Under the pieces are notes generated by a model. The model saw only the letters and a program-made list of their open reading frames with translations. It was not told where the DNA came from and made no database searches. The position numbers were made by a program, and so were the translations under genes. Below are positions 12,228 to 23,586 of a DNA stretch of 64,000 nucleotides, piece after piece. Source of the stretch: Emergomyces orientalis (Eukaryota; Ascomycota; Eurotiomycetes; Onygenales; Ajellomycetaceae); NCBI GenBank assembly GCA_002110485.1, contig MOWL01000088.1:1550001-1614000 (forward strand). Direction: 5' to 3'. Numbering within the stretch: the first letter of the stretch is position 1; every line of letters begins with the position of its first letter.

Positions 12228-14718
12228 ATGGACGTGGACATGGATGATGGTGATGGTGATGATGATGATAGCAATGGCACAGCCTCCGATTCCAGCGGAG
12301 AGACCGACCTGACGGACCCAGCTGATTATGGGGAAGACGGCAAGAATGACGCCAGCGATCTGACTGGTCTGCTGGCGGGCGACGAGCACCTTCCAGAGTA
12401 CTATATGGATATGATGACCGACCCGGACGGATCCTTACTTCAATACAATGAATACGCGCCTAACTCTCTGAAGCTGCTCAACTGTATCAAGCAGAAATAA
12501 TTCAAGTGAGTGTCTGAACTTCTCTCATCTCATTCTGGCTGCAATATCTTTCTAGTTTCTCACATGCTACACAGATTCTGCGCCTGCGTCAAACTGGACC
12601 CCAAGGAGACATATCAGCAAATGAATATAGAGAAGTTATACACTTTCTTCAGCTGAGTGCTGAATCAACATCGCGGCAAGGGTGAGAGACGATGTCAGGG
12701 GCTCAAATACCAGAGCTCTCTAGAGATGTACTGAAAGATCTTCCATCTGATCTATGAGAGAGAGATGCAGAAGAAGATCAATCAGAAAATATCACTGAGA
12801 GTGATTAAAAATGTATACAACTTCTTCTTTCTGTGTTTCTCTCAGCACCTGGACTTCTGTCTGGTGGCTGAATCATTTCACGGTACTGACCCGGGGCCTG
12901 CTTGTGTTCAAGGTGATTCTAAAACTGGCACAGCTCTACTGTCTCAAGAAGAGGCGCTGGAAGAAGTTGGTTATATATCTGAACAACCTTGTCAAGGTTG
13001 TCAAGATGATCATCATCATCACCAAGAAGAAGTTCAGTCACAGCCAGCAACAGATTCTGCTCTGCCTGTTCTTCCAGCTGGCTGGGTTCTCGGCCAATCG
13101 ACCGCAGGCGTTGCTGAATCTGTGCTACTGGCACATCAAGATCACCCTCCTGAAGGACCCCGACAGCAGGCCCAATAACATCCTGATTGAGTTTACTGTT
13201 GAATTCGCCAAAACATTTCTTGAAGAGAAGGAGGAGTAGATGAATATATTCACTCTGATCTGTACTGACAAACTGTGATTGATCACTCATCTGTGAATCT
13301 AGAATCACATTTATAGTTCTGAAGATTATCTTTGACTCATCTCTGATTCTCAGCCCTCATGTCACCTTTCTTGAGCTGCTGTTTGCTGATCATGCATTTG
13401 TCTCTTTTGATGGTGAGAGAGTTCTCACTTCAGCACAACAACTTGTTGATCTGAAGATACTGGAAGATACCTACCAACTCAAGCTTCACCTTAACCCAGC
13501 CCTGAATGATGTCCCAGTGTTCCGGAAGTCTGAGCAGACACTGAAAGTGATCAAGATATCCGCCACTGACGCGCTGACGTACGGCACCATCAAACCCTGA
13601 ATCAGGTGGATTGGGGAGATATCTGCGTTCCGCGACATCATCCGACCGTACAGTCTGCGGTATGGTGCTGGCAAGGTGTTAGATAACAGCAGTAAGTCTC
13701 AATCAGGGAGAAGACTTTGGCTTCCGATCTCTGATCACTCATCATCTTCTATTGTACAGAGCATGTCAGTGAAGCTGTTCGCAGTCTGATTTTCCAGCAC
13801 TCAGACCCTTGTATGTTCCTCAAATACTATCTCCACAGGATGGTGGACAAGGACATTCGCGCCATCATCCAGGGTCTGGACCCGCAGGAACATATCATGC
13901 GCGCCGCGTGCCGGATGCTCCGCTCTGTCAATCCGCACCGGCCGCAGGAACTGACCACGGCCCAGTCGAGGTCAGTCAACCAGCAGCTCCACATCCAGGA
14001 GCTCATCCGGAAACGCGATCTGCTCAGCAGACGCCTTGGGCGACCTCTCAAGAAGCACAAGGGGACAGTCAAGTACAAGCTCCACAAGAAGATCACCTGT
14101 GAGCTGGCAGGCACACGCCAGTGAGCGAGAGACAAACTCCTACATGATGTACAGGAAAAATTTGACTTCAAGAAGCCTCTGCGCGAGATCAAGTGACAGC
14201 TGTCCAGGATCAAGGTCTCAAAGACATTCAGTGAGTCTTGTAGCACCAATGAAAATATCCTGCCTCTGCAGCAGTGAATGATATCGGCGCTTCTCACCCT
14301 GCCCTGTGAGACGCTGCGAGATGAGATGCTTCAGCACACTGAGAAGATTGATGCAGTTGTGGCATACTGCCTTTTCGAGAAGGGGGATACTTGCTGACTC
14401 CCACATGACAAGAGACCTACTGCCCTGGCGCTTCAGAGGGTCAGGGTGGAGGTGCACATTCCTCCGCCTCCCAGCCAGAGGGAGATCGCAGTGGGGGCCG
14501 TGATGAAGAACCATTGGCCACTCTACTGCTTCATCTGTCTGGATAAATTCTCTACCCATGGTGGGGTGACCAAGCACCTCGGACGAAAACACCTCCAGCA
14601 CATCAAGCCTGGAGACACAATCAGATGCTCGCACTGCGATGTGGTTCTCAAGAGCAAGATGAAGCTTCAGAGCCATGCCTACCATGTTCACAGCACAGTT
14701 AGCTCAGATAATCTGTAG
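12228..14718 (+). pseudogene. Dead DUF3435 tyrosine recombinase ('captain' type)
   Basis: Recognised by several conserved blocks in order: an acidic N-terminus; CLFFQLAGFSANRPQALL and HIKITLLKDPD at 13,060-13,150; IIFDSSLILSPHVTFLELL from about 13,340; IRPYSLRYGAGKVLD at about 13,645; KYYLHRMVDKDIRAIIQGL from 13,822; and RPQELTTAQS. The C-terminus has two C2H2 fingers (CFIC...HLGRKH and CSHC...H). Catalytic-type residues of the family survive: Arg of ANRP, Arg of SLRYG, Tyr of KYYL. At least four TGA/TAA codons interrupt it, and introns are visible, for example about 13,691-13,758. DUF3435 recombinases move Starship-type giant elements and Crypton-like elements. This copy is inactivated; it stands just before a dead chromodomain gene. 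Confidence 0.88.
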
Positions 14719-15159
14719 TCACTTAGACTCTCTCTCTTGCATCTACAAATACTTCTCATGATCTCATGGTTGTGTTTCATCATCTCATTATCTCTTTGTA
14801 TGTTTGCAATCTCTGCTTCCACTGTGTCAAGAGCATATACCCATAGAAATACCAATTAAATGAACCATGCCGTACTGCTCAAAATTATATGCACCCGACG
14901 AATATATATATAGTTATCCCTAGAAAATGCACGCCCACACAAGCTTCTATACATAACCGCTCACGATGTCGGTTTCCTTCCATACACAACCAAAATAGGC
15001 ACATATAGATGAAGAGAATGATCCACCAGAGCTTTTCATAACTTGACTATAGTACATGCACCCCCACCAAGTTCCAACCCATTACCCTTGTCAACAGTGC
15101 CAAAGCTCATCCATGAGCACCTTATCCTTCACCCACGGGCACAAGGCATTGCTCGAGGA

Positions 15160-15680
15160 TGGCTGGGCCGTGCATAGAGAACCTGAAGGGGGGCCTGAAA
15201 CACCCTAAACCAACCATGACTGTGACAAGGTCTGATTCTATCAACCTCCCATCTCCACACCACCCAATCGTCCAGCACAGAGACCCAGCCCCACCAATGC
15301 TTTCTTTTCCCTATCCTGTCCGCCACAGCACTTCTTTGACAGGATTTTGGAGGAGATCTTGTTGAATGACAGAAACCAAACTCTTGACAGGAGCTGGAGA
15401 AATACCAACAAGCATGCCACCATCCTCTCTGGATTGAATCCGAGTGGTTTTCCAGTGACTGCCTTGATATGCCTGTCAAGGCAGATATGGCTGTGGAAAG
15501 TGTCCCTCAAGTGACTGAGTCAAATTCCTGGATACAATTCTGGAGTACCTTGTTGCATGGAGGTATACAAGCAACCATGAAGCAATTTAATACCAGACTG
15601 CAAGAAGTTGATTATAGAATTCTCTGTAAAGTGAAAGAATAAACAGTCTTCACTGACTATAAAGATTGTTCTTCTCATCT
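15160..15680 (+). pseudogene. RIP-mutated copy of the chromodomain gene at 25.6 kb
   Basis: Stretches align base by base with the intact gene: TTTGACAGGATTTTGGAGGA occurs at about 15,334 and again at about 25,915. TGGAGTACCTTGTTGCATGG (about 15,542) matches TGGAGTACCGTGTTGCATGG (about 26,359), and the end around GTCTTCACTGACTA (15,645) matches the end of the living gene. Most differences are C to T or G to A relative to the intact copy, and an internal piece is missing. No open frame remains. It follows the dead DUF3435 recombinase by about 450 bp. Confidence 0.85.
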
Positions 15681-16113
15681 CACTCCAGGTTCATTCAGTT
15701 CTAGAGCTTCTTTCTAGAGTCTCAGAGTGTTGACTATCAGTGAAAACTCTGTGATGCTATTCCCCTTCACATGTTCAGAGAGGCTTATTGACTTTCAACA
15801 GATGAGATAGCACAGCCTGAGCTCACATGACTGCTTCTCCAGCTCTGAGTATATATATGAGTTTTCTTTCACCTTGAATCTATCTTTCTTTCAATTCCTT
15901 TTCCACTTCCCATCCTACAACGCGCCGAGACTGAAACCCGCTGAGAGACCTTTGTGTACTCAAAAATGACTGAGTGTATATAAAAGAATCTGTTTTCTCT
16001 CACTGATGCTCTTCATCATTCTTCTTTCTATAGTCTCACATCTGAAGTCACCTTCTTGCATCATGAGCTGTTCTTAGTGAGCAGTATTTCCCAGGCAAAC
16101 TCATTTTTCAATC

Positions 16114-16700
16114 ATGGCATCAGCTGATAGTCCTCGCGATGGGCTTCATAACACTATCATCATCAGTTCAGATGTGGAGATGGATGAACACCAGTCCTCA
16201 GCATGAAAGTTGTGAAAAAAGAGACTCTGCACAGACTACAGCTATTCAGTGTATGAGGCTCTATTTGATGACTCAGCACTCTCTGAACTGTGGCAGCCAC
16301 TGAAAAAATGTAAAATACTCAACTTGAACACAGTTTTGATAAGACTCTTTCTCATGTGGCTCATGATGGGGCTCTTTCTTTGCTGATATTGAGATAGGAA
16401 ACCGCGAACCAAGAAATTCATGACATTTTTGAGATGAAGCATGCAAAGAGAAAAGTACTGGAGAAAGAAGTGCAGCATCTTCATACAGAAATGATTAGAA
16501 AGAATAAGCTGATTGACAAGCTTGAGACTGAAATCCATGAGCTGAAGCATCAATGTCAATGTCAGATCTGTTATATCATTCCATCAGAGTGGAGGACCCT
16601 TCTGTGTGGGCATCAGTATTGTTCAAAATGTCTTCCCCCCATTGGCACAACCTGCGGAACATGTTGTCAGGTTATCACTGATGTTATCAAGAGCTACTAG
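16114..16700 (+). pseudogene. RING-finger protein remnant with coiled coil
   Basis: An ATG at 16,114 opens a frame (MASADSPRDGL...) that soon meets TGA codons. A TATA-like TGTATATAAAAG lies near 15,975. The last 89 codons (16,434-16,700) are intact: a charged coiled coil (VLEKEVQHLHTEM, LIDKLETEIHELKH) followed by a C3HC4-type RING, CQIC...CGHQYC..C...C..C. RING proteins of this shape are usually ubiquitin ligases. The surviving 3' end without stops, inside mutated DNA, is notable. An intact relative is not present in the window. Confidence 0.6.
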
Positions 16701-16928
16701 GTAGAAATCTTTATAACAAAAAATCATGGGTGGTGGAGAGAGGCAGAAGAATTGAAAACATGTTAATTACTTAGTCAAAGTCAAGTCAAGTCTTGTTGAG
16801 GTCTTTGATGTTCTGTCTGATCTGTCTCTTTTTTGACTTGATCTTCTATGTTCATTGTTTATTTAGAAGTCCTCATGGAATCTTTGTTTGAGGAGATTTT
16901 AATGTGTAGAGAGAATCTACTCTAATTG

Positions 16929-17235
16929 ATCATGTGATATACTCTGTCATGATTGAGAGACTGGCTTTTTCAACTCTTAACTTCTGAAAGATGTCCGCGA
17001 CATTCATCACTCACTCAGGCCTGTTGCACAGTACAACTACTGAATCAATTGCTGGCAATCTTCACTCTGACTAATAGCTTGACATGTTTTAAAGCCCTTT
17101 CAATGTCTTTTGATATAAACTATTTGGACCATTTTGATGAATTCTTGATATTTCTCAGCGGAAGCATGAGTTCTTTTAGAACAGTATTGATACAGTTTTA
17201 CAATCTTGATGGTCCGGACCAGACAGACACCAAGG
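16929..17235. repeat. Dispersed unknown segment, copy 1
   Basis: Beginning CATGTGATATACTCTG, this segment recurs at 19,214-19,665 in the same orientation, with shared long words such as TATTTGGACCATTTTGATGA. It encodes nothing readable. The two copies differ by transitions and by an extra insert of about 90 bp in the second copy. Confidence 0.8.
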
Positions 17236-17414
17236 CATGACTTTGACAGAGATGATTGGTGGATTTTTTCATTCTGACTACTGTGTAGAAGAAACTGAAA
17301 GAAACCAGAAGAACTCATGTAATCAGACTCCAGTCTTCATTTCAGCAATTCAGCTGCATTTTGTCTTTTCTTCATTTTTATTATCATATCTTCATTTTAC
17401 ATAGAATTGATTAT

Positions 17415-18015
17415 CTAAGCTAGTAGCTTTCTCAAGTCAGCAGTCTCTCTAAGCCAGTAGCTTTCTCAAGCCAGCAGTTTTCTCAAGTCAGCAGTTTTCT
17501 CAAATCAGCAGTCTCTCTAAGCCAGCAGTCTCTCTAAGTCAGTAGCTTTCCCAAGCCAGTAGCTTCTCTAAGCCAGCAGTCTCTCTAAGTCAGTAGCTTT
17601 TTCAAGTCAGCAGTTTTCTCAAGTCAGCAGTTTTCTCAAGTCAGCAGTCTCTCTAAGTCAGTAGCTTTCTCAAGTCAGCAGTTTTCTCAAGTCAGCAGTC
17701 TCTCTAAGTCAGCAGTCTCTCTAAATCAGTAGCTTTCTCAAGTCAGTAGCTTCTCTAAGCCAGCAGTCTCTCTAAGTCAGTAGCTTCTTCAAGTCAGCAG
17801 TTTCCTCAAGCCAGCAGTTTCCTCAAGCCAGCAGTTTTCCCAAGCCAGCAGTCTCTCTAAGTCAGCAGTCTCTCTAAGTCAGTAGTTTTTTCAAGTCAGT
17901 AGTTTTCTCAAGCCAGCAGTCTCTCTAAGTCAGCAGTCTCTCTAAGTCAGTAGCTTCTTCAAGTCAGTAGCTTCTCTAAATTAGCAGTCTCTCTAAGTCA
18001 GCAGTCTCTCTAAGC
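17415..18015. repeat. 17-bp minisatellite, about 35 units
   Basis: Back-to-back units of 17 bp, of two main types: AGCAGTCTCTCTAAGTC and AGTAGCTTTCTCAAGCC. They alternate irregularly with single-base changes. There are no unique spacers, so it is not a CRISPR array. It ends abruptly at GCTCCCGGATAATGG. Confidence 0.95.
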
Positions 18016-19024
18016 TCCCGGATAATGGGAGATCTACAGATCTACCCCCAAGAGTAATTTTGAGAAAGATGATTATTATGAAGTTTGATTGATCTGTCTA
18101 CTAACTGTAATACTTTAGTTTATTAAGAGTTATTAAAGTAGATTTAATAGCAGACAAAAGAGATTTCTTGTTAAATTATGATTTTCTGGCATAAAGGCAG
18201 TTTCTCTTGCTTCTGTCGAGTGTTACAAGCGATCGGGCATTCTAGTAAGTGTTATTATAACCGCAGAAAGGCACAGCCCGTACAAAGACAGAAGAATCAT
18301 TACCATCTGCTGAAAGTCAAATAGAGATATTACAAAAAGATCTAAAAGTCTTAGACTCATTTGAAATCATTATATGCTATAAAGCTGCCTGCAATCTTGT
18401 TTGTAGAAATCTACACATAATCACTGATGAACTTCTTGATAAGTTTCTGAGAAACAGAGACAGAATCAATTTGCTGTCAGTTCTCTTCAGCTTGCTGAGA
18501 GGTTAGCTTTGTCACAGCCACTAGTCTAGTCACTTATATGAGTCATTTTACTCTTAAATGTGGTCATTCTGATCATTCAAAAGATATGAGAATTTTACAC
18601 TCTAGAAAATTCTCTGAGTTTACTGTGAATTTATAATGCTTGTTCTTTTCTTGCTATCTCTGCTATAAAAGCATCTGGAAGGTTCTCTAACAATATGCAG
18701 CTATGAAAAGATGAAATACATCATGAAAATTATACTGATAAAACTGTACAACTCTTAAATTCAGTTTATACACTTATTGCTGATGAATTCATCTTCTGAG
18801 GAGGTCCTTCAATCTGTATAAAATTCATAAAATGTAGAGTCTATGTGATGTGGCGCAGTCGCAGTAAGCACTGCATCATCATCAACTATGAATTAGTCGT
18901 ACCTACATCCCAAAGGTCAGTGACGCCGCGGGCGTACAGTGATGCAAAGAACATTGAACATTACTCAAATTTTCAGCTGGAAAAACCTTCAGCATGGGTC
19001 AAGCTTTGAGACATGCCATGGTTC

Positions 19025-19114
19025 AAAAGTTGAACATGGTTTCAAATTCAACACAAGTATTTTTTGATTCATGTTCAACTTCTGAGTAATATTTTTGAAC
19101 CATGTTCAACTTTT
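19025..19114. repeat. Inverted repeat hairpin, about 22-bp arms
   Basis: AAAGTTGAACATGGTTTC at 19,026 pairs with GAACCATGTTCAACTTTT at about 19,097, with roughly 45 bp between the arms. It may be the end of a small terminal-inverted-repeat element, but no target duplication was found. Confidence 0.6.
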
Positions 19115-19213
19115 ATGTTTCATGAATTTGGCTTAGCGCCTGCATATGCTCGGAATGGTTGGGGCGGCGTGCAGGAGAGGCCACATGCATTGTTGATTGT
19201 CTGATTTAATCAA

Positions 19214-19665
19214 ACACCATGTGATATACTCTGCCATGATTGAGAGACCAGCTCTTTTAATCATGTCAACTCAGTGATGTGTTCAGCAGCTTTTCAACTC
19301 TCAACTTCTGGAAGGGGTCCGCGACATTTGTCACTCGCTCAGGGCTGTGAGCCTCATCACCCTTACTGAGCATGAAGGCTGCAAAGTCGAGCTGTGTGAT
19401 GAGCTGTGTGATTCGAAATACAGAAATGTACTGTGATTGACTGGTTGATCCCTCAACCTTCATTGAGATATGCAGAGTATGACTACTGAATCAATTACTG
19501 GCAATCTTCACTCTGACTAATAGCTTGACAAGCTTTAAAGCCCCTTCAAGACCTTTTGCTATAGACTATTTGGACCATTTTGATGAATTCTTGATGTTTC
19601 TAAGTGAAAGCATAAGTCTTTTAGAACAGTATTAATACAGTTTTGTGATCTTGACAGTTCTTGAA
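19214..19665. repeat. Dispersed unknown segment, copy 2
   Basis: Second copy of the 16,929-17,235 segment in the same orientation. It retains more CpG (GGGGTCCGCGACATT against GATGTCCGCGACATT) and carries an additional piece around 19,345-19,465. It is not a gene. Confidence 0.8.
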
Positions 19666-21060
19666 TAACAGTTGATTGGTGAATTCATTTACTCTGACCA
19701 GATGAAACTGAAAGAAAGCAGAAGAATTCATGCAATTTAGATTTCAATCTTCATTTCAGTAATTCAGCTGCATCTTTGTCTTTTTTTCATTTTTATTATC
19801 ATATCTTCAAAACCTGCTTCTATAACAGAATTATTAGAATCTTCTTGTGAGAAAGTATTCATCTTTTTACATTGAATTAATTATCTGATGACATTGAATT
19901 GCTGAGAACTATACTTGAAAAAAGTGAATTGTCAGTGAACTCAAGTCTGTAAGTTTAATAAGAAGAATTTCTCAAGAGTGATATAGTTTTATTATAGAGT
20001 AAGAGCTATACTATTTAACTCATGACACAATTTTTCATATGAAATCAGACACAGAATAGAATACAATCTATATTAATAAGCATATGAATTGAGACTTGAA
20101 GATCATGTTCTGATTCAACTCTATCATGAAGAATGATTCAGAAGAACTCTTCTAGATCTGTCATAGTCTTGTGTAAATTGTTTCAAGACAAAATCAGTCA
20201 CAAGATTTGTGATCTGTTCATGCTGTCATCTGATCTCTTGAATGAGCCAGAAGTTTCTTCAAGTCAGCAGTCATCTGACATAGCTCATCTTCCCATCATT
20301 TGAAAATGGCACTGTGACAAAGTTTAACTTGTACATTCTGCCGCACATTTAGGCCAGAAAGAGCCATGTATAGATATGATGCTTACCTTTCTATGCATAG
20401 TGGCATTCAGTACAGACATAATGCTGACATTTGCAAGGGCTTCTGTTGTAATCAGAAACCTCGCCTTTGCAGAACCTATGAAGATCAAGATTAAAAGTAG
20501 AAAATCTTATAGATTCTTTCAGTGAGCTTCTCTCTCCTGCTTCAGAAAAGCTTGAGGTAGCATTCATTACAAGTGAATAACTTTGTGAAATATGAAGACT
20601 TGAGAACTTTCACTCAAATCAAGTAACTTTATATATTTAGAAATATTTCAAGGCAAGCTCACTGAGTCACATAGCAACTTGAGAGAATCATTATACTCAT
20701 AGAAGTCTTCTGTAAGTGTGTACTTGTTAACTTCACAACTCTGACAAGTTAACTGAGTGGGAAGAATCATCATATCTATGATGATGTCACTTTGTAGACA
20801 TTTGCTTCAATTGATCAATGTCCTGCACGGAGTCCAGAAGCCTTTTGTCTGAGATGAGTCTACTCTTAGTGACAAACTTTCAAGTCTTTTCAAATGCACA
20901 GTATAATTCTTCAGACAATTGTCTGATTATCTTGAATGTGTTTTTATCTCTATAATTCTATAAATTTTTGAATGATGATCTTGCATTTCACTCTCTATTC
21001 TTACTTGAGAATGTGTCAATCAGTGCTAGAATAGTCACAATCATTTTCAAGACTTGTAAG

Positions 21061-21561
21061 GAAATTGGGTCAACACTTATAAGATAACTATTAACCTGTC
21101 CAAGCCTTCTGACCTGCCCATGGTGGAGCGAATGGCTAAGAAGGATGCTCAGAACCGACAGGCATCAAACGCATCCTCTGTAGCTTGTCAATGGCGGTAC
21201 AAGCAGCAAAAATGATGATCAGGACGGGCCTTCTGGGTCAATTCCAGACAGTCCCATCCACAGTACTTCAATATAACTAGCATGCGAGTGTAAAACCAGT
21301 AGACAGAAGTTGAGAAGAGTCAGGAAAGACCTAACAAAACAGAGATACAGAACTTATAGAAAGACTATAGATAGAGAAAGCTTCAGTGGAAAAGAAGCAG
21401 TTCTTGCAGAAATAGCTGGCCTAACAACCAGGCATTTCTAGCAAGAATAACTGAATTTTCAAGAAAAAGAGCAGAAACTCCTGTATGTATAGTAGTGCAC
21501 TGCATAGCTGCCTGAGGGCGGCTGGGACAGTCTATGAATCAATCAATCAATCAATCAATCA
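21061..21561 (+). mobile_element. 5'-truncated LINE 3' end, plus strand, with (AATC)n tail
   Basis: This segment ends in CTATGAATCAATCAATCAATC, an AATC-repeat tail as used by some Tad-like LINEs instead of poly(A). From 21,163 on it is the inverted copy of 21,632-22,022. CpG is well kept here, so the insertion is younger than the decay around it. No coding part is included. Confidence 0.75.
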
Positions 21562-21631
21562 AGGCATCTAGTCACTACTTTTGTTGCAAGACAGTTTTTG
21601 TCCTGGGGCACTTCTGTTGCAAGCCATGTTT
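21562..21631. repeat. Short TTGCAA-type repeat between two LINE tails
   Basis: About 70 bp separating the two LINE copies. It contains TTTTGTTGCAAGACAG and TCTGTTGCAAGCCATG, the same unit type that forms the short array at 22,846-23,045 and at 62,668-62,780. It is apparently the insertion target of both LINEs. Confidence 0.7.
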
Positions 21632-22867
21632 TGATTGATTGATTTATTCATAGACTGTCCCAGCCGCCCTCAGGCAGCTATGCAGTGTACAACTATACAT
21701 ACAGGAGTTTCTGCTCTTTTTCTTGGAAATTCAGTTATTCTTGCTAGAAATGTCTAGTTGTTAGACTGACTATTTCTGCAAGAACTGCTTCTTTTCCACT
21801 GAAGCTTTCTCTATCTATAGTCTTTCTATAAGTTCTGTATCTCTGTTTTGTTAGGTCTTTCCTGACTCTTCTCAACTTCTGTCTACTGGTTTTACACTCG
21901 CATGCTAGTTATATTGAAGTACTGTGGATGGGACTGTCTGGAATTGACCCAGGAGGCCCGTCCTGATCATCATTTTTGCTGCTTGTACCGCCATTGACAA
22001 GCTACAGAGGATGCGTTTGATGTCCACACATGGAAGCTTGCCTGCCCACATTCAGTGTTGTTTGTCCATCCAGTTTCAGCATTTCAGAAGAATGTGATGT
22101 ACTGTTTGTGATTCTCAATCACATTGACATTTGTTAGTGTTGGCTTTGTTGATGACATGAAGATATGCTTGCAGTCCAATCTTTTCTGTACACATCTGTG
22201 TGATTGCTGAGCTGATTGCTCTATACATTTCAGTGTGTGTGTCAAGTGTCACTTTCTCTGACTGAACTCTGAGTTTGAAGAGATCTCTACTGTACTTAGC
22301 TTTTTCTCAGAATGTCTCTCACTCACTCTTCATTGCCTGATGAATGGTGGACCTTGTTGTTGCCATAAGAATTCAGAGTGATTCTGATTCTGGCCGCTGT
22401 TCCCCAGTAGTTTGTACATTAGAGTCATTTCTGGCTGCTTCCTTCGCTGCTACATCAGCAGCTTTGTTACCTAGTACTCCGACATGTGCTGGAATTCATT
22501 GGAACTGAACTTCCCACCTCAAGTGTCAGAGTTTATTGAATGCCTGTATAGCCTTGGCGAGGATATATTGACCTGATGAGTGCTTGGGGTTCTGCATCGC
22601 TTGGACAGCAGCCTGATTGTTGGTGAAGATGGCGGCGCGCTTCCCAGAGCCAGCATCAGCTGCATTGATGTCAAGAATCATCTGCAACACTAGCACTAGA
22701 TCTCTGAGTTTCACTGTGTATACTGTGAAGATGCTGGATGCGCCCATGTATTGAGTCTGTCTTGTGCAGATGCTGTTAACCTGGAGCACCAGCGCCACAG
22801 CTGCTGCCCCGACATGACCACCAATGCCGCTACCATCAGTGTAGATGCAAGCCACTTTTTGTTGCAA
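21632..22867 (-). mobile_element. 5'-truncated LINE with RNase H, minus strand
   Basis: On the minus strand it starts inside the RNase H domain at 22,867 and continues through a C-terminal region and 3' region to an AATC-type tail at 21,632. Its last 390 bp (22,022-21,632) are the mirror copy of 21,163-21,561, so two LINE ends face each other tail to tail. At the 5' junction the word TGGCTTGCA stands directly before the element, and a matching ATGGCTTGCAA follows the tail, consistent with a target-site duplication. Confidence 0.75.
22440..22867 (-). pseudogene. RNase H domain of the truncated LINE
   Basis: The frame reads IYTDGSGIGGHVGAAAV (first catalytic Asp), then FTVYTVKLRDLVLVLQ where Tad-type enzymes have a Glu, here apparently lost, and IFTNNQAAVQAM where an Asp is normally found and Asn is seen. 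Further on IPAHVGVLGNKAAD gives the last His and Asp of the family. RNase H removes the RNA strand after reverse transcription. Two of the four acidic positions look mutated, so the domain is dead. Confidence 0.8.
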
Positions 22868-23045
22868 GTCACTTTTTATTGCAAGTCATTTTTTGTTCCA
22901 GGACATTTCAGTTGCTCTGCTGCTTTTGTTGCAAGCCACATTTTGTTGCAAGTCACATTTTGCTGCAAGTCATTTTTTGTTTCAGAATATTTCAGTCATG
23001 CTGCTGTTTTTTTTATAAGCTGTTTTTTTTTTTTTCAAGTCATGG
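22846..23045. repeat. TTGCAA-type short tandem repeat
   Basis: Irregular units of about 16-35 bp built on TTTTTGTTGCAAGTCAC, including TTGCAAGCCACATTTTG. The same units occur once between the two LINE tails and again at 62,668-62,780. It follows RNase H-like sequence in both flanking copies. Confidence 0.8.
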
Positions 23046-23586
23046 GGGGTACTGGTTTCTGAAAATGATGTGTCAGGTGTGAGTCAATTGACTGTTTTAC
23101 AATCTGATTAGTGACTTTATTCCAGAAGATGTCACAGTGAGCTGATATTCATTGTATTTGAATGTTGACTCTCAGTGTTTCTTTTATCTATTTTAATATT
23201 AATTTATGATGAATGTTCTTCTCACATCATTTCTAACACTGCTATCATACTTATCTTTCCCTGAAATTGTGAAAATTAAGCATCACTGATCATTGAGAAG
23301 ATCTTGAGACAAGACTTATTATAGTAAGTTAAATGATATGAGTTACAGTTTTGAATTGCAAATCATGATTCAAGCATGCAAGCACAGCAGCAAAATGACT
23401 GATCACTTGAAATGACATTCAACAGAAGTACACTTTTAAAAAGCAACTTTTGACTTAATAAAGACAGACTATCATATTTCTAGACAATACTTATTTATAG
23501 CTATAAATTGAGATCTCTTCTCATAATATTAAAAGATAACTTTCAAGTTTCAGATTCTCAACTTCATTGAAATCAAATTCTACATT

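Larger units (their letters stand above)
18016..21060. other. Gene-free decayed region with scattered small repeats
   Basis: About 3 kb of CpG-poor DNA without a usable open frame. It includes the second copy of the 16.9 kb segment and a small hairpin at 19,025-19,114. A short CpG-containing island at about 18,845-18,960 and 19,130-19,200 brackets that hairpin and may mark a small inserted element. Confidence 0.6.

Noticed and set aside
12919..13308. Minus-strand frame of 129 codons as a gene
   Set aside because: It is the shadow of the conserved DUF3435 exon on the plus strand.
5261..14718. TGA read as a sense codon (alternative code) because of many in-frame TGA
   Set aside because: Genes in the right block use TGA as a normal stop, and TAA/TAG also interrupt the decayed frames; C-to-T decay explains the pattern.
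17415..18015. Array of short direct repeats as a CRISPR
   Set aside because: Units of 17 bp abut each other with no unique spacers, and the organism is a fungus.
22751..23082. Plus-strand frames rich in Cys, Phe and Ser
   Set aside because: They arise from translating the TTGCAA-type tandem repeat and the antisense of RNase H.
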